A DNA stretch of 49,065 nt from an uncultured Corynebacterium sp. (lineage in GTDB: Bacteria; Actinomycetota; Actinomycetes; Mycobacteriales; Mycobacteriaceae). Of this stretch, positions 17,197 through 25,913 are shown one piece after another (position 1 is the first letter of the stretch; each line of letters starts with the position of its first letter). Made by a program: the position numbers and the translations under genes. The stretch lies in the NCBI RefSeq assembly GCF_946223165.1, contig NZ_CAMIBP010000018.1, positions 1 to 49,065 on the forward strand, written 5' to 3'. The notes under the pieces are model-generated. The model made no database searches and was not told where the DNA came from. It saw only the letters and a program-made list of their open reading frames with translations.

Positions 17197-18630
17197 ATGA
17201 CTGTGCCGACGTTTTCGTCTATCTCTGCGGTGCCGCCGGAGCGTGACGCCTGGCGCGCAATGTTCGCGCTGGCCATTGGTTTCTTCGTGTCGCTGCTGGA
17301 CCAGTCCATGATTGCCGTGGCCATTCCTGGCATCCAGCATGGTCTAGGGGCCAGCGTGAACTCCGTCATGTGGGTGTCGGCGATTTACCTGTTGGCGGTG
17401 GTCGTGCCGCTGCTCTTTACCGGCCGCCTCGGCGATATTTTCACGCAGAAGCGTGTCTTTCAGGTGGGCATTTCGCTCTTTGGCCTGGGAGCTTTGGGCT
17501 GCGCGCTGGCGCCGAATATTGGTGTCCTCATCGCAGCGCGCGGTGTGCAGGGATTGGGCGCGTCGCTGCAGATGCCGCAGTCCATGGCGGTCATCAATCG
17601 CGTTTTCGCCCGCGAGCGACGCGGGCACGCGCTGGGCATGTGGGGCATCATTGGTTCCGTTGCGTCGCTGGCGGGGCCGCTGGTGGGCGGTTTTGTGGTC
17701 GGCACGTTCGGCTGGCAGGCGGTGTTTTGGGTGCACGTGCCGTTCGTCATCCTGGCCGTCGTATTGGCGCAGCTGTGGGTGCCGGTGCTGCCCACGTCGG
17801 CTAGGTCCATCGACGTGGCGTCCGTTGCTGTGTCGTTCGTAGCGCTGGCCGCCATTGTCTTCGGCATTCAACAAGGCCCGGAGCTCGGCTGGCCGGCGTG
17901 GATGTGGGCGCTGCTCGCTGCAGGAGTCGCGGCGGCGGTGCTGTTCGTGCGTCTGCAGGCCCGCGCGGCGAAGCGGGGGACTGAGGCGCTCGTGCCGCTG
18001 AGCCTGTTTAAGGATCGTAACTATTCGGCGGGTTCGGGCGCCATCGTGGCCATGGGGTTCATGGCGGCCTCGATGATGCTGCCCATCATGCTGTGGCTGC
18101 AGGACGTCAAGGGGATGGGCGCGGGGCAGGCGGGCATGGTCGTCGCGCCGATGGCGGTCATCTCGTTGCTGGTGTCGCCGGCCGCGGGGGCCTTGGCGGA
18201 CCGCGTCGATCCGCGCCGCCTGGCCACCACGGGATTCCTCGTCCTCATCGCCACTTTTGTTGTGTCCTGGCTGGTCATGCATCTGGACCTCAACCCGTGG
18301 TGGCTGTGCGTGCCGATGGTGGCGCAAGGCATTGGCCAGTCGCTCATTTGGGGATCGAACGCGGCGACGTCCATGCGCGATATTCCCCCAGCGCAGATGG
18401 GAGCGGCCTCGGGCGTGTACAACATGTCGCGCCAGGTCGGCTCCGTGGTGGGCGTGGCGGCCGTCTCCGCCGTCATGCAGTCGGCTGACGCAGACGTGGC
18501 TCTGGCCAATTCTTTGGGCGTCATCGTCGCGATGCTCGTGGTGGGCATGGTCGCCTCGTTGTTCTTCCGTGACACCCTGCACACGGCAACGGGCGCCGCC
18601 GAGCCTGCGCAGTCGGGCCAACGCGGGTAA
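17197..18630 (+). CDS. DHA2-family MFS drug exporter
   Basis: 477 residues with about 14 membrane segments, as in EmrB/QacA proteins. The MFS motif A region appears as TGRLGDIFTQKRVFQVG, motif C-like GIIGSVASLAGPLVGG in helix 5, and DxxxxxR-type ALADRVDPRRLAT between later helices. It is expected to extrude drugs or metabolites by proton antiport; substrate unknown. ATG 17197 is set by a TAGAAT -10 (17183-17188) eight bases before it; the frame is open farther upstream but that stretch lacks hydrophobic pattern and overlaps the opposite gene. Its stop codon TAA is part of the -10-like hexamer of pfkA. Confidence 0.88.
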   Translation: MTVPTFSSISAVPPERDAWRAMFALAIGFFVSLLDQSMIAVAIPGIQHGLGASVNSVMWVSAIYLLAVVVPLLFTGRLGDIFTQKRVFQVGISLFGLGALGCALAPNIGVLIAARGVQGLGASLQMPQSMAVINRVFARERRGHALGMWGIIGSVASLAGPLVGGFVVGTFGWQAVFWVHVPFVILAVVLAQLWVPVLPTSARSIDVASVAVSFVALAAIVFGIQQGPELGWPAWMWALLAAGVAAAVLFVRLQARAAKRGTEALVPLSLFKDRNYSAGSGAIVAMGFMAASMMLPIMLWLQDVKGMGAGQAGMVVAPMAVISLLVSPAAGALADRVDPRRLATTGFLVLIATFVVSWLVMHLDLNPWWLCVPMVAQGIGQSLIWGSNAATSMRDIPPAQMGAASGVYNMSRQVGSVVGVAAVSAVMQSADADVALANSLGVIVAMLVVGMVASLFFRDTLHTATGAAEPAQSGQRG

Positions 18631-18640
18631 GTTGGAATAC

Positions 18641-19672
18641 ATGCGTCTTGGAGTACTTACCTCCGGCGGCGACTGCCCCGGACTGAATGCCGTTATCCGC
18701 GCCGTGGTGCGTACCGCCTCCAATGAATTCGGAGATACCGTGGTCGGTTATGAGGACGGCTGGGTGGGCCTCATGGAGGATCGTCGTCGCGATCTTTATG
18801 ATGACGCCGAGATTGACCGCATTCTGCTGCGTGGCGGCACCATTTTGGGCACCGGCCGCCTGCACCCAGACAAGTTCATGGCCGGTATTGACCAGATTAA
18901 GGCCAATATGGCGGACGCTGAGGTGGACGCGCTCATTGCCATCGGCGGTGAGGGCACGCTCAAGGGCGCGAAGTTCCTCTCGGACAACGGCATTCCCGTC
19001 ATCGGTGTCCCGAAGACCATCGATAACGACGTCAATGCCACGGACTACACGTTCGGCTTCGACACCGCGGTGTCCGTCGCTACCGACGCCATCGACCGCC
19101 TGCACACCACCGCGGAGTCCCACAACCGCATCCTTATCGTGGAGGTCATGGGCCGCCACGTGGGGTGGATTGCGCTGCATTCCGGCATGGCCGGTGGTGC
19201 GCACTACACGGTTATTCCTGAGGAGCCTTTCGACATCGCGGATATCTGCAAGGCCATGGAGCGTCGTTTCCAGATGGGTGAGAAGTACGGCATCATCTGC
19301 GTTGCTGAGGGTGCGCTGCCCAAGGAAGGCACGATGGACTTCCAAGAGGGCGGCGTGGATCAGTTCGGCCACCAGACCTTCAATGGTATCGGCCAGGTCA
19401 TCGGTGATGAGATTAAGAAGCGCACCGGCTACGACGTCCGCACCACCGTGCTCGGCCACATCCAGCGTGGCGGCACGCCAACTGCGTACGATCGCGTCCT
19501 GGCCACCCGCTACGGCGTGCACGCGGCCCGCGCAGCACACAATAGCGAGTCCGGCAAGTGCGTCGCCCTCCACGGCGAGAACATTGATTTGGTGCCGCTC
19601 GAGGAGGCCGTGGGCAAGCTCAAGGTCGTTCCGGAGAAGCGCTACGCTACAGCACGTGCCCTCTTTGGCTAA
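18641..19672 (+). CDS. pfkA: 6-phosphofructokinase
   Basis: 343 residues, the actinobacterial length. It phosphorylates fructose 6-phosphate in glycolysis. LTSGGDCPGLNAVIRAVV is the phosphate-donor loop; GGEGTLKGA has Gly rather than Asp at the position that favours ATP over pyrophosphate; PKTIDNDVNATDYTFGFDTA holds the catalytic Asp pair; MGRHVGWIAL and GGTPTAYDR bind sugar phosphate. ATG 18641 follows TAAGTT (18628-18633) by seven bases, so it may have a leaderless promoter inside the end of the exporter gene. Confidence 0.96.
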   Translation: MRLGVLTSGGDCPGLNAVIRAVVRTASNEFGDTVVGYEDGWVGLMEDRRRDLYDDAEIDRILLRGGTILGTGRLHPDKFMAGIDQIKANMADAEVDALIAIGGEGTLKGAKFLSDNGIPVIGVPKTIDNDVNATDYTFGFDTAVSVATDAIDRLHTTAESHNRILIVEVMGRHVGWIALHSGMAGGAHYTVIPEEPFDIADICKAMERRFQMGEKYGIICVAEGALPKEGTMDFQEGGVDQFGHQTFNGIGQVIGDEIKKRTGYDVRTTVLGHIQRGGTPTAYDRVLATRYGVHAARAAHNSESGKCVALHGENIDLVPLEEAVGKLKVVPEKRYATARALFG

Positions 19673-19683
19673 AGAGTGACGAT

Positions 19684-19730
19684 GTCGCCCCCCGCTGCGC
19701 GTTGCAGCTCGGGGCGGCGTTGGCGTTTTC
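19684..19730 (+). terminator. Hairpin terminator after pfkA
   Basis: CGCCCC (19686-19691) pairs with GGGGCG (19711-19716), and inside it GCTGC pairs with GCAGC; GTTTT follows at 19725-19729. Confidence 0.6.
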
Positions 19731-19741
19731 GGGGGGCTGGG

Positions 19742-20485
19742 CTAGAGATGCAGCGTCAGCGCCGGGATGGTGTCGCTGACCACCCACGGCGCGTCGAAGA
19801 AGACGCGCGGGGTGGGATCGGCGCCAAAGAGCGTGGTCTGTCCGGCGCGCGGGGTCTCGTCGGAGCGGATGACGGCCTCGGCAATGGCGGAGAGCCCGGC
19901 GAAGATTTCTCCCGGCTCGCGGTTGCAGGGGGCGACCTGGAGTTCAGGCAGGCCGTAGCGGTGGAAGCCGGTAGTATAGGCGCCGATCTGTCCGTCCGCC
20001 TCGTAGAGCCACACCGGCGCGAGGCTGGCCTTGACGAAGAGCTCGGGGTCGAGCGCGGCGGCCGACTCCGAAGAATAGAGGGCGATGGCGTCGTGCGCGA
20101 GCGTGTCGACGAAACCCACGTGCGCGCGGGCGAAGGCGAGGGGAGTCTCCTCGGTCTCTGGAGCAGCGGCGGGCTGGGCGTCGGGATCCGCCCCGAGCGC
20201 GGCGCTGGCGGGGTAGGTGAAGATGAGCAGGGAGGCGGTCACCTCGTCCATCCGGTGCGCGGCGGAGCGGCCGAGGAGCGGGTGCGGGGTGCGCGCCGCC
20301 TCGTAGACCTCCGGTGCGAAGCGGACGAGGACGCGGTGGGCGGCATCGGCAAGCGCGAGGACGCCGCCATGGGGATCCGCGGCGGGCAATTCCTCGAGCG
20401 TCCACCCGGCGGCGGTGGCGCGGGCGGCGATGTCGTCGGGGCTGGGGAGCTGGGCGTACAGGGCAAAGGCGAGACGAGGTTCCAT
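19742..20485 (-). CDS. Conserved hypothetical protein
   Basis: 247 residues, soluble, rich in alanine and acidic residues; family not recognised. Notable segments are PRLAFALYAQLPSPDDIAAR at the N-terminus, MDEVTASLLIFTYPASAAL in the middle and a C-terminal VFFDAPWVVSDTIPALTLHL. There is no signal peptide. TAGGTT (20492-20497, minus strand) ends six bases before ATG 20485, so the start is probably leaderless. It is divergent from gatB. Confidence 0.65.
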   Translation of the reverse strand: MEPRLAFALYAQLPSPDDIAARATAAGWTLEELPAADPHGGVLALADAAHRVLVRFAPEVYEAARTPHPLLGRSAAHRMDEVTASLLIFTYPASAALGADPDAQPAAAPETEETPLAFARAHVGFVDTLAHDAIALYSSESAAALDPELFVKASLAPVWLYEADGQIGAYTTGFHRYGLPELQVAPCNREPGEIFAGLSAIAEAVIRSDETPRAGQTTLFGADPTPRVFFDAPWVVSDTIPALTLHL

Positions 20486-20549
20486 ACACCCAACCTATCT
20501 GTTCGGCCTGTCGAACGCTGCACTCCGCTGACGTATTAAGATGTCACAC

Positions 20550-22055
20550 ATGACTGCTGCGATGTATGACCTCATGGATTATGACGAGGTCCTGGAAAAG
20601 TTTGAACCGGTAATGGGCATGGAAGTCCACGTTGAGCTCAACACGAACACCAAGATGTTCTCTACCTCGGGCACCAACTTCAACGCAGCCCCGAACTCCA
20701 ACGTGGATCCGGTCTCCCTGGGCCTGCCGGGCGCGCTTCCCGTAGTCAACCACGCGGGCGTCGAGGGCGCCATCAAGATTGGCCTGGCGCTCAACTGCAA
20801 GATCGCGGAGTCCTCCCGCTTTGCGCGCAAGAACTACTTCTACCCGGATCAGCCGAAGAACTACCAAATCTCGCAGTACGACGAGCCGATTGCGTACGAC
20901 GGCTACCTTGATGTCGTGCTGGAGGACGGCACCGAGTGGCGCGTGGAGATCGAGCGCGCTCACATGGAGGAAGATACCGGCAAGCTCACCCACCTAGGCG
21001 GCGCTGACGGCCGCATCCACGGCGCGACCACCTCGCTGGTGGACTGCAACCGCGCGGGTATCCCGCTGATCGAGATCGTGACCAAGCCGATTGTCGGCGC
21101 GGGCGAGCGTGCGCCGGAGGTGGCGAAGGCCTACGTTGGTGCGCTGCGCGAGCTTGTGGCTGCCCTCGGCGTGTCCGATGCCCGCATGGACCAGGGCTCC
21201 ATGCGCGTGGACTCCAACCTCTCCCTGCGCCCAGTGGGCCAGGAGGAGTTCGGTACCCGCACCGAGACCAAAAACATTAACTCGCTTCGCTCCGTCGAGC
21301 AGGCCGTGCGCTTTGAGATGCAGCGTCAGGCGCAGGTGCTCGAGGACGGCGGCGAGGTCTTCCAGGAAACCCGCCACTACCAGGAGACCGATGGCACCAC
21401 CTCCAAGGGCCGTCCGAAGGAGACCGCGGAGGATTACCGCTACTTCAACGACCCGGATCTGCCGCCAGTCATCGTCTCCCGCGAGTGGGTCGAGGAGATT
21501 CGCCAGACGCTGCCGGAGATGCCGTGGATTCGTCGAGCCCGCATTCAGGAGGAGTGGGGCCTCAAGGACGAGGAGATGCGCGACCTGGTCAACGCCGGCG
21601 CGCTCGACCTCATCATCGAGACGGTGGAGGCTGGCGCGAAGCCGGACGAGGCCCGCTCCTGGTGGGTGTCCTACCTGACCGGTAAGGCCAACGAGGTCGG
21701 CTCCGAGCTCGCCGAGCTGGCCATCACCCCGGCGCACGTGGCGCGCGTCGCCGCGCTCGTGTCCGAGGGCAAGCTCACCAACAAGCTGGCTCGCCAGGCT
21801 GTCGACGGCGTCTTGGCCGGCGAGGGCGATGTGGATGACGTGGTCAAGGCCCGCGGCCTGGAGGTCGTACGCGACGATGGCGCCATCGAGAAGGCTGTGG
21901 ACGAAGCCCTGGCCGCTAACCCGGACATCGTGGAGAAGTACAAGGCTGGCAACACCAAGGTCACCGGTGCCATCGTGGGCGCCGTCATGAAGGCCACCCA
22001 GGGCAAGGCCGACCCGGGTCAGGTTAACAAGCTCATCGCGGAGAAGCTCAAGTAG
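20550..22055 (+). CDS. gatB: Asp-tRNA(Asn)/Glu-tRNA(Gln) amidotransferase subunit B
   Basis: 501 residues, full length. GatB binds the misacylated tRNA and transfers ammonia from GatA. The cradle domain is clear: FEPVMGMEVHVELNTNTKMF, VSLGLPGALPVVN, KNYFYPDQPKNYQISQYD and ERAHMEEDTGKLTH. The helical and YqeY-like tail ends in VGAVMKATQGKADPGQVNKL. I choose ATG 20550 over 20541 because TAAGAT (20537-20542) ends seven bases before it and overlaps the earlier ATG. It is 9 kb from gatCA and separately transcribed. A textbook terminator follows. Confidence 0.96.
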   Translation: MTAAMYDLMDYDEVLEKFEPVMGMEVHVELNTNTKMFSTSGTNFNAAPNSNVDPVSLGLPGALPVVNHAGVEGAIKIGLALNCKIAESSRFARKNYFYPDQPKNYQISQYDEPIAYDGYLDVVLEDGTEWRVEIERAHMEEDTGKLTHLGGADGRIHGATTSLVDCNRAGIPLIEIVTKPIVGAGERAPEVAKAYVGALRELVAALGVSDARMDQGSMRVDSNLSLRPVGQEEFGTRTETKNINSLRSVEQAVRFEMQRQAQVLEDGGEVFQETRHYQETDGTTSKGRPKETAEDYRYFNDPDLPPVIVSREWVEEIRQTLPEMPWIRRARIQEEWGLKDEEMRDLVNAGALDLIIETVEAGAKPDEARSWWVSYLTGKANEVGSELAELAITPAHVARVAALVSEGKLTNKLARQAVDGVLAGEGDVDDVVKARGLEVVRDDGAIEKAVDEALAANPDIVEKYKAGNTKVTGAIVGAVMKATQGKADPGQVNKLIAEKLK

Positions 22056-22081
22056 TCTTTAAGCGACGTGCTACCACGGAG

Positions 22082-22107
22082 AAGGACGCCATAATGGCGT
22101 CCTTTTT
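22082..22107 (+). terminator. Rho-independent terminator of gatB
   Basis: GGACGCCA (22084-22091), loop TAA, TGGCGTCC (22095-22102), then TTTTT. The stem is perfect. Confidence 0.9.
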
Positions 22108-22147
22108 CATTAGGCGGCTTAATGGAAATCTAGGTAGGGTGGGCTGC

Positions 22148-23200
22148 ATGACTTTTACCACGAAGGCCCTGCAAAAGACCGGACCACATGAGCCTTTCCA
22201 GATCGTAGACATCGAGCGCCGCGATCCGGGTGAGGATGACGTCGTCATCGACATCAAGGCCGCCGGCATTTGCCACTCGGACATCCACACCATCCGCAAT
22301 GAGTGGGGCGAGGCGCACTTCCCGCTCGCCGTCGGCCACGAGATCGCCGGCGTGGTGCGGGCTGTTGGTGATAAGGTCACGAAGTTTAAGGTGGGCGACC
22401 GGGTGGGCGTAGGCTGCCTGGTCAACTCGTGCGGCGAGTGCGAGCAGTGCCGGGCGGGGCAGGAGCAGAATTGCCTGAACGGCGGCGTGGGCACGTACAA
22501 CTCCACGGACGTGGACGGCACCATCACCCAGGGCGGCTACTCCCAGGCCGTCGTGGTCAATGAGCACTTCGTGCTCCGCATCCCGGACTCCCTCGAGTTT
22601 GACGTGGCCGCGCCGCTGCTGTGCGCGGGCATCACCACGTACTCGCCGCTGGCGCGCTGGAACGTGCAACCGGGCCAGAAGGTGGCCATCGTCGGCTTGG
22701 GCGGCCTGGGCCACATGGGCGTGCAGATTGCTGCGGCCAAGGGCGCGGACGTGACCGTCATTTCGCGCTCGAAGCGCAAGGAGGCCGAAGCCCTGGAGCT
22801 GGGGGCTTCTCGCGTGTTGGCCTCCGCCGAGGAGGAGGATTTCTTTAAGAACCACCGCGGCGAGTTTGATCTCATCTTGTCCACCATTTCCGCGCCCTAT
22901 TCGCTGGATCAATACCTGGGTCTGCTCAAGCCGCGCGGCATCATGTCCGTCGTCGGTCTGCCGCCGGAGGAGATGGGCATCCACATGAACCGCCTCATTG
23001 GCGGCGGCAAGGTGCTCACGGGCAACAACATTGGCGGCATCGCGGAGACCCAGGAGATGCTCGACTTCTGCGCGGAGCACGGCATCGGCGCGGTGATCGA
23101 GAAGATCTCAGTCGACGAGGTCGATGCTGCCTATGACCGGATCGTGGCGGGCGACGTGAAGTTCCGCTTTGTCATCGACACTGCGACATTCGACAGCTAG
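22148..23200 (+). CDS. Zinc-dependent NAD(P) alcohol dehydrogenase
   Basis: 350 residues, medium-chain dehydrogenase, closest in pattern to the YahK/AdhC cinnamyl-alcohol-dehydrogenase group. Catalytic zinc ligands are seen in AAGICHSDIHT (Cys) and VGHEIAGVV (His-Glu); structural zinc cysteines in SCGECEQCRAGQEQNC; the cofactor loop is IVGLGGLGHMGVQIA. It should reduce aldehydes or oxidise alcohols. ATG 22148 follows TAGGGT (22135-22140) by seven bases. The next gene is another oxidoreductase, but with its own promoter. Confidence 0.92.
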   Translation: MTFTTKALQKTGPHEPFQIVDIERRDPGEDDVVIDIKAAGICHSDIHTIRNEWGEAHFPLAVGHEIAGVVRAVGDKVTKFKVGDRVGVGCLVNSCGECEQCRAGQEQNCLNGGVGTYNSTDVDGTITQGGYSQAVVVNEHFVLRIPDSLEFDVAAPLLCAGITTYSPLARWNVQPGQKVAIVGLGGLGHMGVQIAAAKGADVTVISRSKRKEAEALELGASRVLASAEEEDFFKNHRGEFDLILSTISAPYSLDQYLGLLKPRGIMSVVGLPPEEMGIHMNRLIGGGKVLTGNNIGGIAETQEMLDFCAEHGIGAVIEKISVDEVDAAYDRIVAGDVKFRFVIDTATFDS

Positions 23201-23214
23201 TCCGTACAAGGCAC

Positions 23215-23247
23215 AATGGCAGGTATGAGTTCTTCATACCTGCCATT
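23215..23247. promoter_or_regulatory. Perfect 14-base palindrome over the aldo/keto reductase start
   Basis: AATGGCAGGTATGA (23215-23228) and TCATACCTGCCATT (23234-23247) are exact reverse complements around a five-base loop. The repeat touches the -10-like CACAAT (23212-23217) and contains both possible ATG codons (23216, 23225). It may be a repressor operator or, as RNA, a hairpin at the 5' end of the message. Confidence 0.7.
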
Positions 23248-24229
23248 TGTTGATCGCTACGACGCCATGCAGTACCGCCGGGTCGGGCGCTCTGGTCTTA
23301 AGCTGCCGGCCATCTCCCTGGGGTTGTGGCAGAACTTCGGCAACGATCTCCCGTGGGAGACGCAGCGGGACATCCTACGCGCCGCTTTCGATGCCGGGGT
23401 CACCCACTTTGATCTGGCCAACAACTACGGCCCAGGTCCGGGCGCTGCGGAGGAGACCTTCGGGCGCGCCCTGCGGGAGGACTTCGGCCCGTATCGCGAC
23501 GAGATGATTGTCTCCACTAAGGCGGGCTACGACATGAATGCGTCGCCCTATGGCGTGGGCGGCTCGCGCAAGTATCTCTTCAGCTCGCTCGATGCCTCCC
23601 TGCGGCGCCTCGGCGTGGACTACGTGGACATCTTCTACCACCACTGCCCGGACCCCAACACGCCGCTGGAGGAGTCCATGTTCGCGCTGCGGGACATGGT
23701 GGCGCAGGGCAAGGCCCTCTACGTGGGCATCTCCTCCTATAGCGCCGAGGACACGGCCCGTGCGGCGGAGCTCATGGCGGACCAGGGCTGCCCGCTGCTC
23801 ATCCACCAGCCGCGCCACAACCTCCTGGACCGCCAGCCGGCGGAGCTTCTCGATGCCGCCTCCGCGCATGGGCTCGGGGTCATTGCGTTCAGCCCCTTGG
23901 CGCAGGGCCGACTGACCAGCCGCTACCTGGACGGCGTCCCGGCGGATTCGCGCCTGGGCCGCGCGCCCGGAAACGGCGCGCTCACCGCCGAATGGATGAC
24001 CGCGGACGCCCTGGCGCAGCTGCGCGCTCTACGCGACATCGCGGCGGGCCGCGGCCAGACCCTGGCGCAGATGGCGCTGGCGTGGGTTCTGCGGGACGAG
24101 CGAGTCACCTCCGCCATCGTGGGCGCCTCCAGCGTGGCGCAGCTGCAGGAGAACCTGCGCTGCCTGGATAGCGTGGAGTTTAAGGGCGAGGAGTTGGCAG
24201 CCATCGACGCCGTCGTGCTCGCGGCTTAA
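23225..24229 (+). CDS. Aldo/keto reductase
   Basis: 334 residues, a TIM-barrel NADPH-dependent carbonyl reductase similar in pattern to the YghZ/MgrA (glyceraldehyde 3-phosphate reductase) group. Catalytic residues are visible: Asp and Tyr in HFDLANNYGPGPGAAEE, Lys in IVSTKAGYDM, and His in IFYHHCPDPNTPLEES. NADPH contacts lie in AIVGASSVAQLQENL. Physiological substrate unknown; methylglyoxal or other toxic aldehydes are possible. ATG 23225 is preferred because CACAAT ends seven bases before it; ATG 23216 would add three residues. The start lies in a perfect palindrome. Confidence 0.92.
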   Translation: MSSSYLPFVDRYDAMQYRRVGRSGLKLPAISLGLWQNFGNDLPWETQRDILRAAFDAGVTHFDLANNYGPGPGAAEETFGRALREDFGPYRDEMIVSTKAGYDMNASPYGVGGSRKYLFSSLDASLRRLGVDYVDIFYHHCPDPNTPLEESMFALRDMVAQGKALYVGISSYSAEDTARAAELMADQGCPLLIHQPRHNLLDRQPAELLDAASAHGLGVIAFSPLAQGRLTSRYLDGVPADSRLGRAPGNGALTAEWMTADALAQLRALRDIAAGRGQTLAQMALAWVLRDERVTSAIVGASSVAQLQENLRCLDSVEFKGEELAAIDAVVLAA

Positions 24230-24244
24230 GGACGCGATCGGATA

Positions 24245-24306
24245 AAGGGCCTCCTTCCGGCAGGTGCGGGCGTGCAACCCGGACCCTTAAGCGGAAGGAG
24301 GCCCTT
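24245..24306. terminator. Bidirectional terminator-like inverted repeat
   Basis: AAGGGCCTCCTTCCG (24245-24259) and CGGAAGGAGGCCCTT (24292-24306) are perfect complements around a 32-base loop. It lies between the convergent aldo/keto reductase and lysE genes. Confidence 0.65.
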
Positions 24307-24319
24307 CGTCGTGCGCTGA

Positions 24320-24982
24320 TCAGCTCATGAGGAGCTTGAAGGTCAGCAGAATCATGACGCAGCCGATGCCGAAGTTGACCATGCGCCACGTCTGCGGCTT
24401 GGCCAGGGTGTGGGACATGCGGGCGGCGCCGAAGCCGACGGTGGGGAACCACACGGCCGAGGCGCACATGGCGCCGAGGGCGAAGAGCCAGCGTCCGTCG
24501 CCGTACTGGTTGGCGATACCACCCAGCATGACGAGCACGTCGACGTAGGCCAGTGGGTTGAGCCACGTGAGCGCCAAGGCACCGAGCACTGGCTTGACCC
24601 AGGTGCGGGAGGTGGTGCGCGTCAGGGTCCGCACGGCAGATCCGGTGCCGCCGTCCTGCGGAACGACGGGCTCGGTGTGCTCCACGATGAGGGTCTCCTG
24701 CTCCTTCTTGAAGGAGTCACGGAAGCAGGTGTAGCCGAAGTAGATGAGGTAGGCCGCGCCGAGGTACTTGATGACGGTCAGGCCGGTGGGGAACTTCTCG
24801 ACGAGGACGCCCACGCCGCCGACGCCGCCGGTGATGAGGATGAGATCGCTGAGGAAACATGCGGCCACGATGTAGCCGACGTGATCGCGCTTGACGCCCA
24901 TCTTGATGATGTAGGCGTTTTGGGGGCCGATAGCGACGATGAGGGAGATACCCAGCAGGAAACCAGCGACAACAATTGACAT
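24320..24982 (-). CDS. lysE: L-lysine/L-arginine exporter LysE
   Basis: 220 residues, with five or six membrane segments. The LysE family signature AIGPQNAYIIKMGVKRDHVG is in the first loop, and ALALTWLNPLAYVDVLVMLG is the second conserved block. LysE exports lysine and arginine in Corynebacterium and protects against toxic build-up during peptide catabolism. A divergent LysR-type gene 70 bases away is lysG, its activator, which strongly supports the name. TACGTT (24990-24995, minus strand) ends seven bases before the ATG. Confidence 0.94.
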   Translation of the reverse strand: MSIVVAGFLLGISLIVAIGPQNAYIIKMGVKRDHVGYIVAACFLSDLILITGGVGGVGVLVEKFPTGLTVIKYLGAAYLIYFGYTCFRDSFKKEQETLIVEHTEPVVPQDGGTGSAVRTLTRTTSRTWVKPVLGALALTWLNPLAYVDVLVMLGGIANQYGDGRWLFALGAMCASAVWFPTVGFGAARMSHTLAKPQTWRMVNFGIGCVMILLTFKLLMS

Positions 24983-25052
24983 GTCACTGAACGTAATCGT
25001 TGTGTTATCTGAAGTCCATTTACATTATCTAAGTTCGGTTAAGATGAGCTTC
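24983..25052. promoter_or_regulatory. lysE-lysG divergent promoter region
   Basis: Both -10-like hexamers lie here: TACGTT for lysE (24990-24995, minus strand) and TAAGAT for lysG (25040-25045). Between them TTATCTGAAGT (25006-25016) and TTATCTAAGTT (25025-25035) form a direct repeat 19 bases apart, a candidate LysG contact site. Confidence 0.5.
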
Positions 25053-25901
25053 ATGAACCAGGTGCAGATGGATACGCTGCTGGCTATCGTGGAGGAAGGA
25101 AGCTTCGAGGTTGCCGCCGCGGTGCTCGGAATCTCGCCCTCGGCCGTGAGTCAGCGCATCAAGGCACTGGAGTCCTCGACGGGGCGCGTCCTGCTGCGGC
25201 GCACGGTTCCGGTCACCCCGACGGAGGCGGGGGAGATTCTGGTCCAGACCGCGCGGCGCATGGCGCTCATCCAGGCGGAGGCGCAGACGCAGCTGGACGC
25301 CCAGCTGCGCAACGTGCCGCTGTCCGTGGCGGTGAACGCGGATAGCCTGCACACGTGGTTCATGCCGGTGCTGCGTAACGTCGCGGCGCTGGCCGATGCC
25401 GCCATTCGCGTCCGCGTCGAGGATGAAAATGCCACGCTCGGCATGCTGCGGCGCGGCGATGTCATGGGAGCGATTACGAATGAGCCGGACCCCGTGGCGG
25501 GGTGCGAGTCCTCCCTCGTGGGGGCCATGCGGTACTACGCCATGGCCTCCCCACACATGGAGATAGGCCCCTGGGATACTATGCCGCTCGTGCTCTTTAG
25601 TCAGCAGGACCCGCTGCTCAAGCAGGCGCTGCGGGCGCGCGGGCTGGCGGTGGGTGACGTCCGCGGGCGCGTGTCGTACGTTCCGGACATCAACGCGTAC
25701 AACGAGTCGGTCCGCGTGGGGCTGGGGTGGGGTATGATTCCCGAGATTCAGGCGCACGAACTCCTCGACGCGGGCGAGCTGGTCATCATCGATGACACGC
25801 CGCTGGACATGGACCTATACTGGCAGCGCTGGAAGCTCGAGTCTGCGTTGCTCGGGCAGTTGACCGAGTTCGTGTACGAGGCTGCGGCGCTGGGGCTTTA
25901 G
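25053..25901 (+). CDS. lysG: LysR-type activator of lysE (LysG)
   Basis: 282 residues. The N-terminal winged helix-turn-helix reads MDTLLAIVEEGSFEVAAAVL, then GISPSAVSQRIKALESSTGR; the rest is the LysR effector domain that senses lysine, arginine or histidine in the known LysG proteins. ATG 25053 gives MNQVQMDTLLAI, which matches the start of LysG in C. glutamicum as I recall it (MNPIQLDTLL); ATG 25044 would add three residues. TAAGAT (25040-25045) ends seven bases before ATG 25053. It activates the divergent lysE. Confidence 0.93.
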   Translation: MNQVQMDTLLAIVEEGSFEVAAAVLGISPSAVSQRIKALESSTGRVLLRRTVPVTPTEAGEILVQTARRMALIQAEAQTQLDAQLRNVPLSVAVNADSLHTWFMPVLRNVAALADAAIRVRVEDENATLGMLRRGDVMGAITNEPDPVAGCESSLVGAMRYYAMASPHMEIGPWDTMPLVLFSQQDPLLKQALRARGLAVGDVRGRVSYVPDINAYNESVRVGLGWGMIPEIQAHELLDAGELVIIDDTPLDMDLYWQRWKLESALLGQLTEFVYEAAALGL

Positions 25902-25913
25902 CGCCTTGGTCTC

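Noticed and set aside
18083..18500. Frames antisense or alternative to the exporter
   Set aside because: Composition shadows of a certain membrane protein gene.
18257..18640. Upstream extension of pfkA into the exporter gene
   Set aside because: PfkA proteins begin at MRLGVLTSGGDCPG; the extension is an out-of-frame reading of the exporter.
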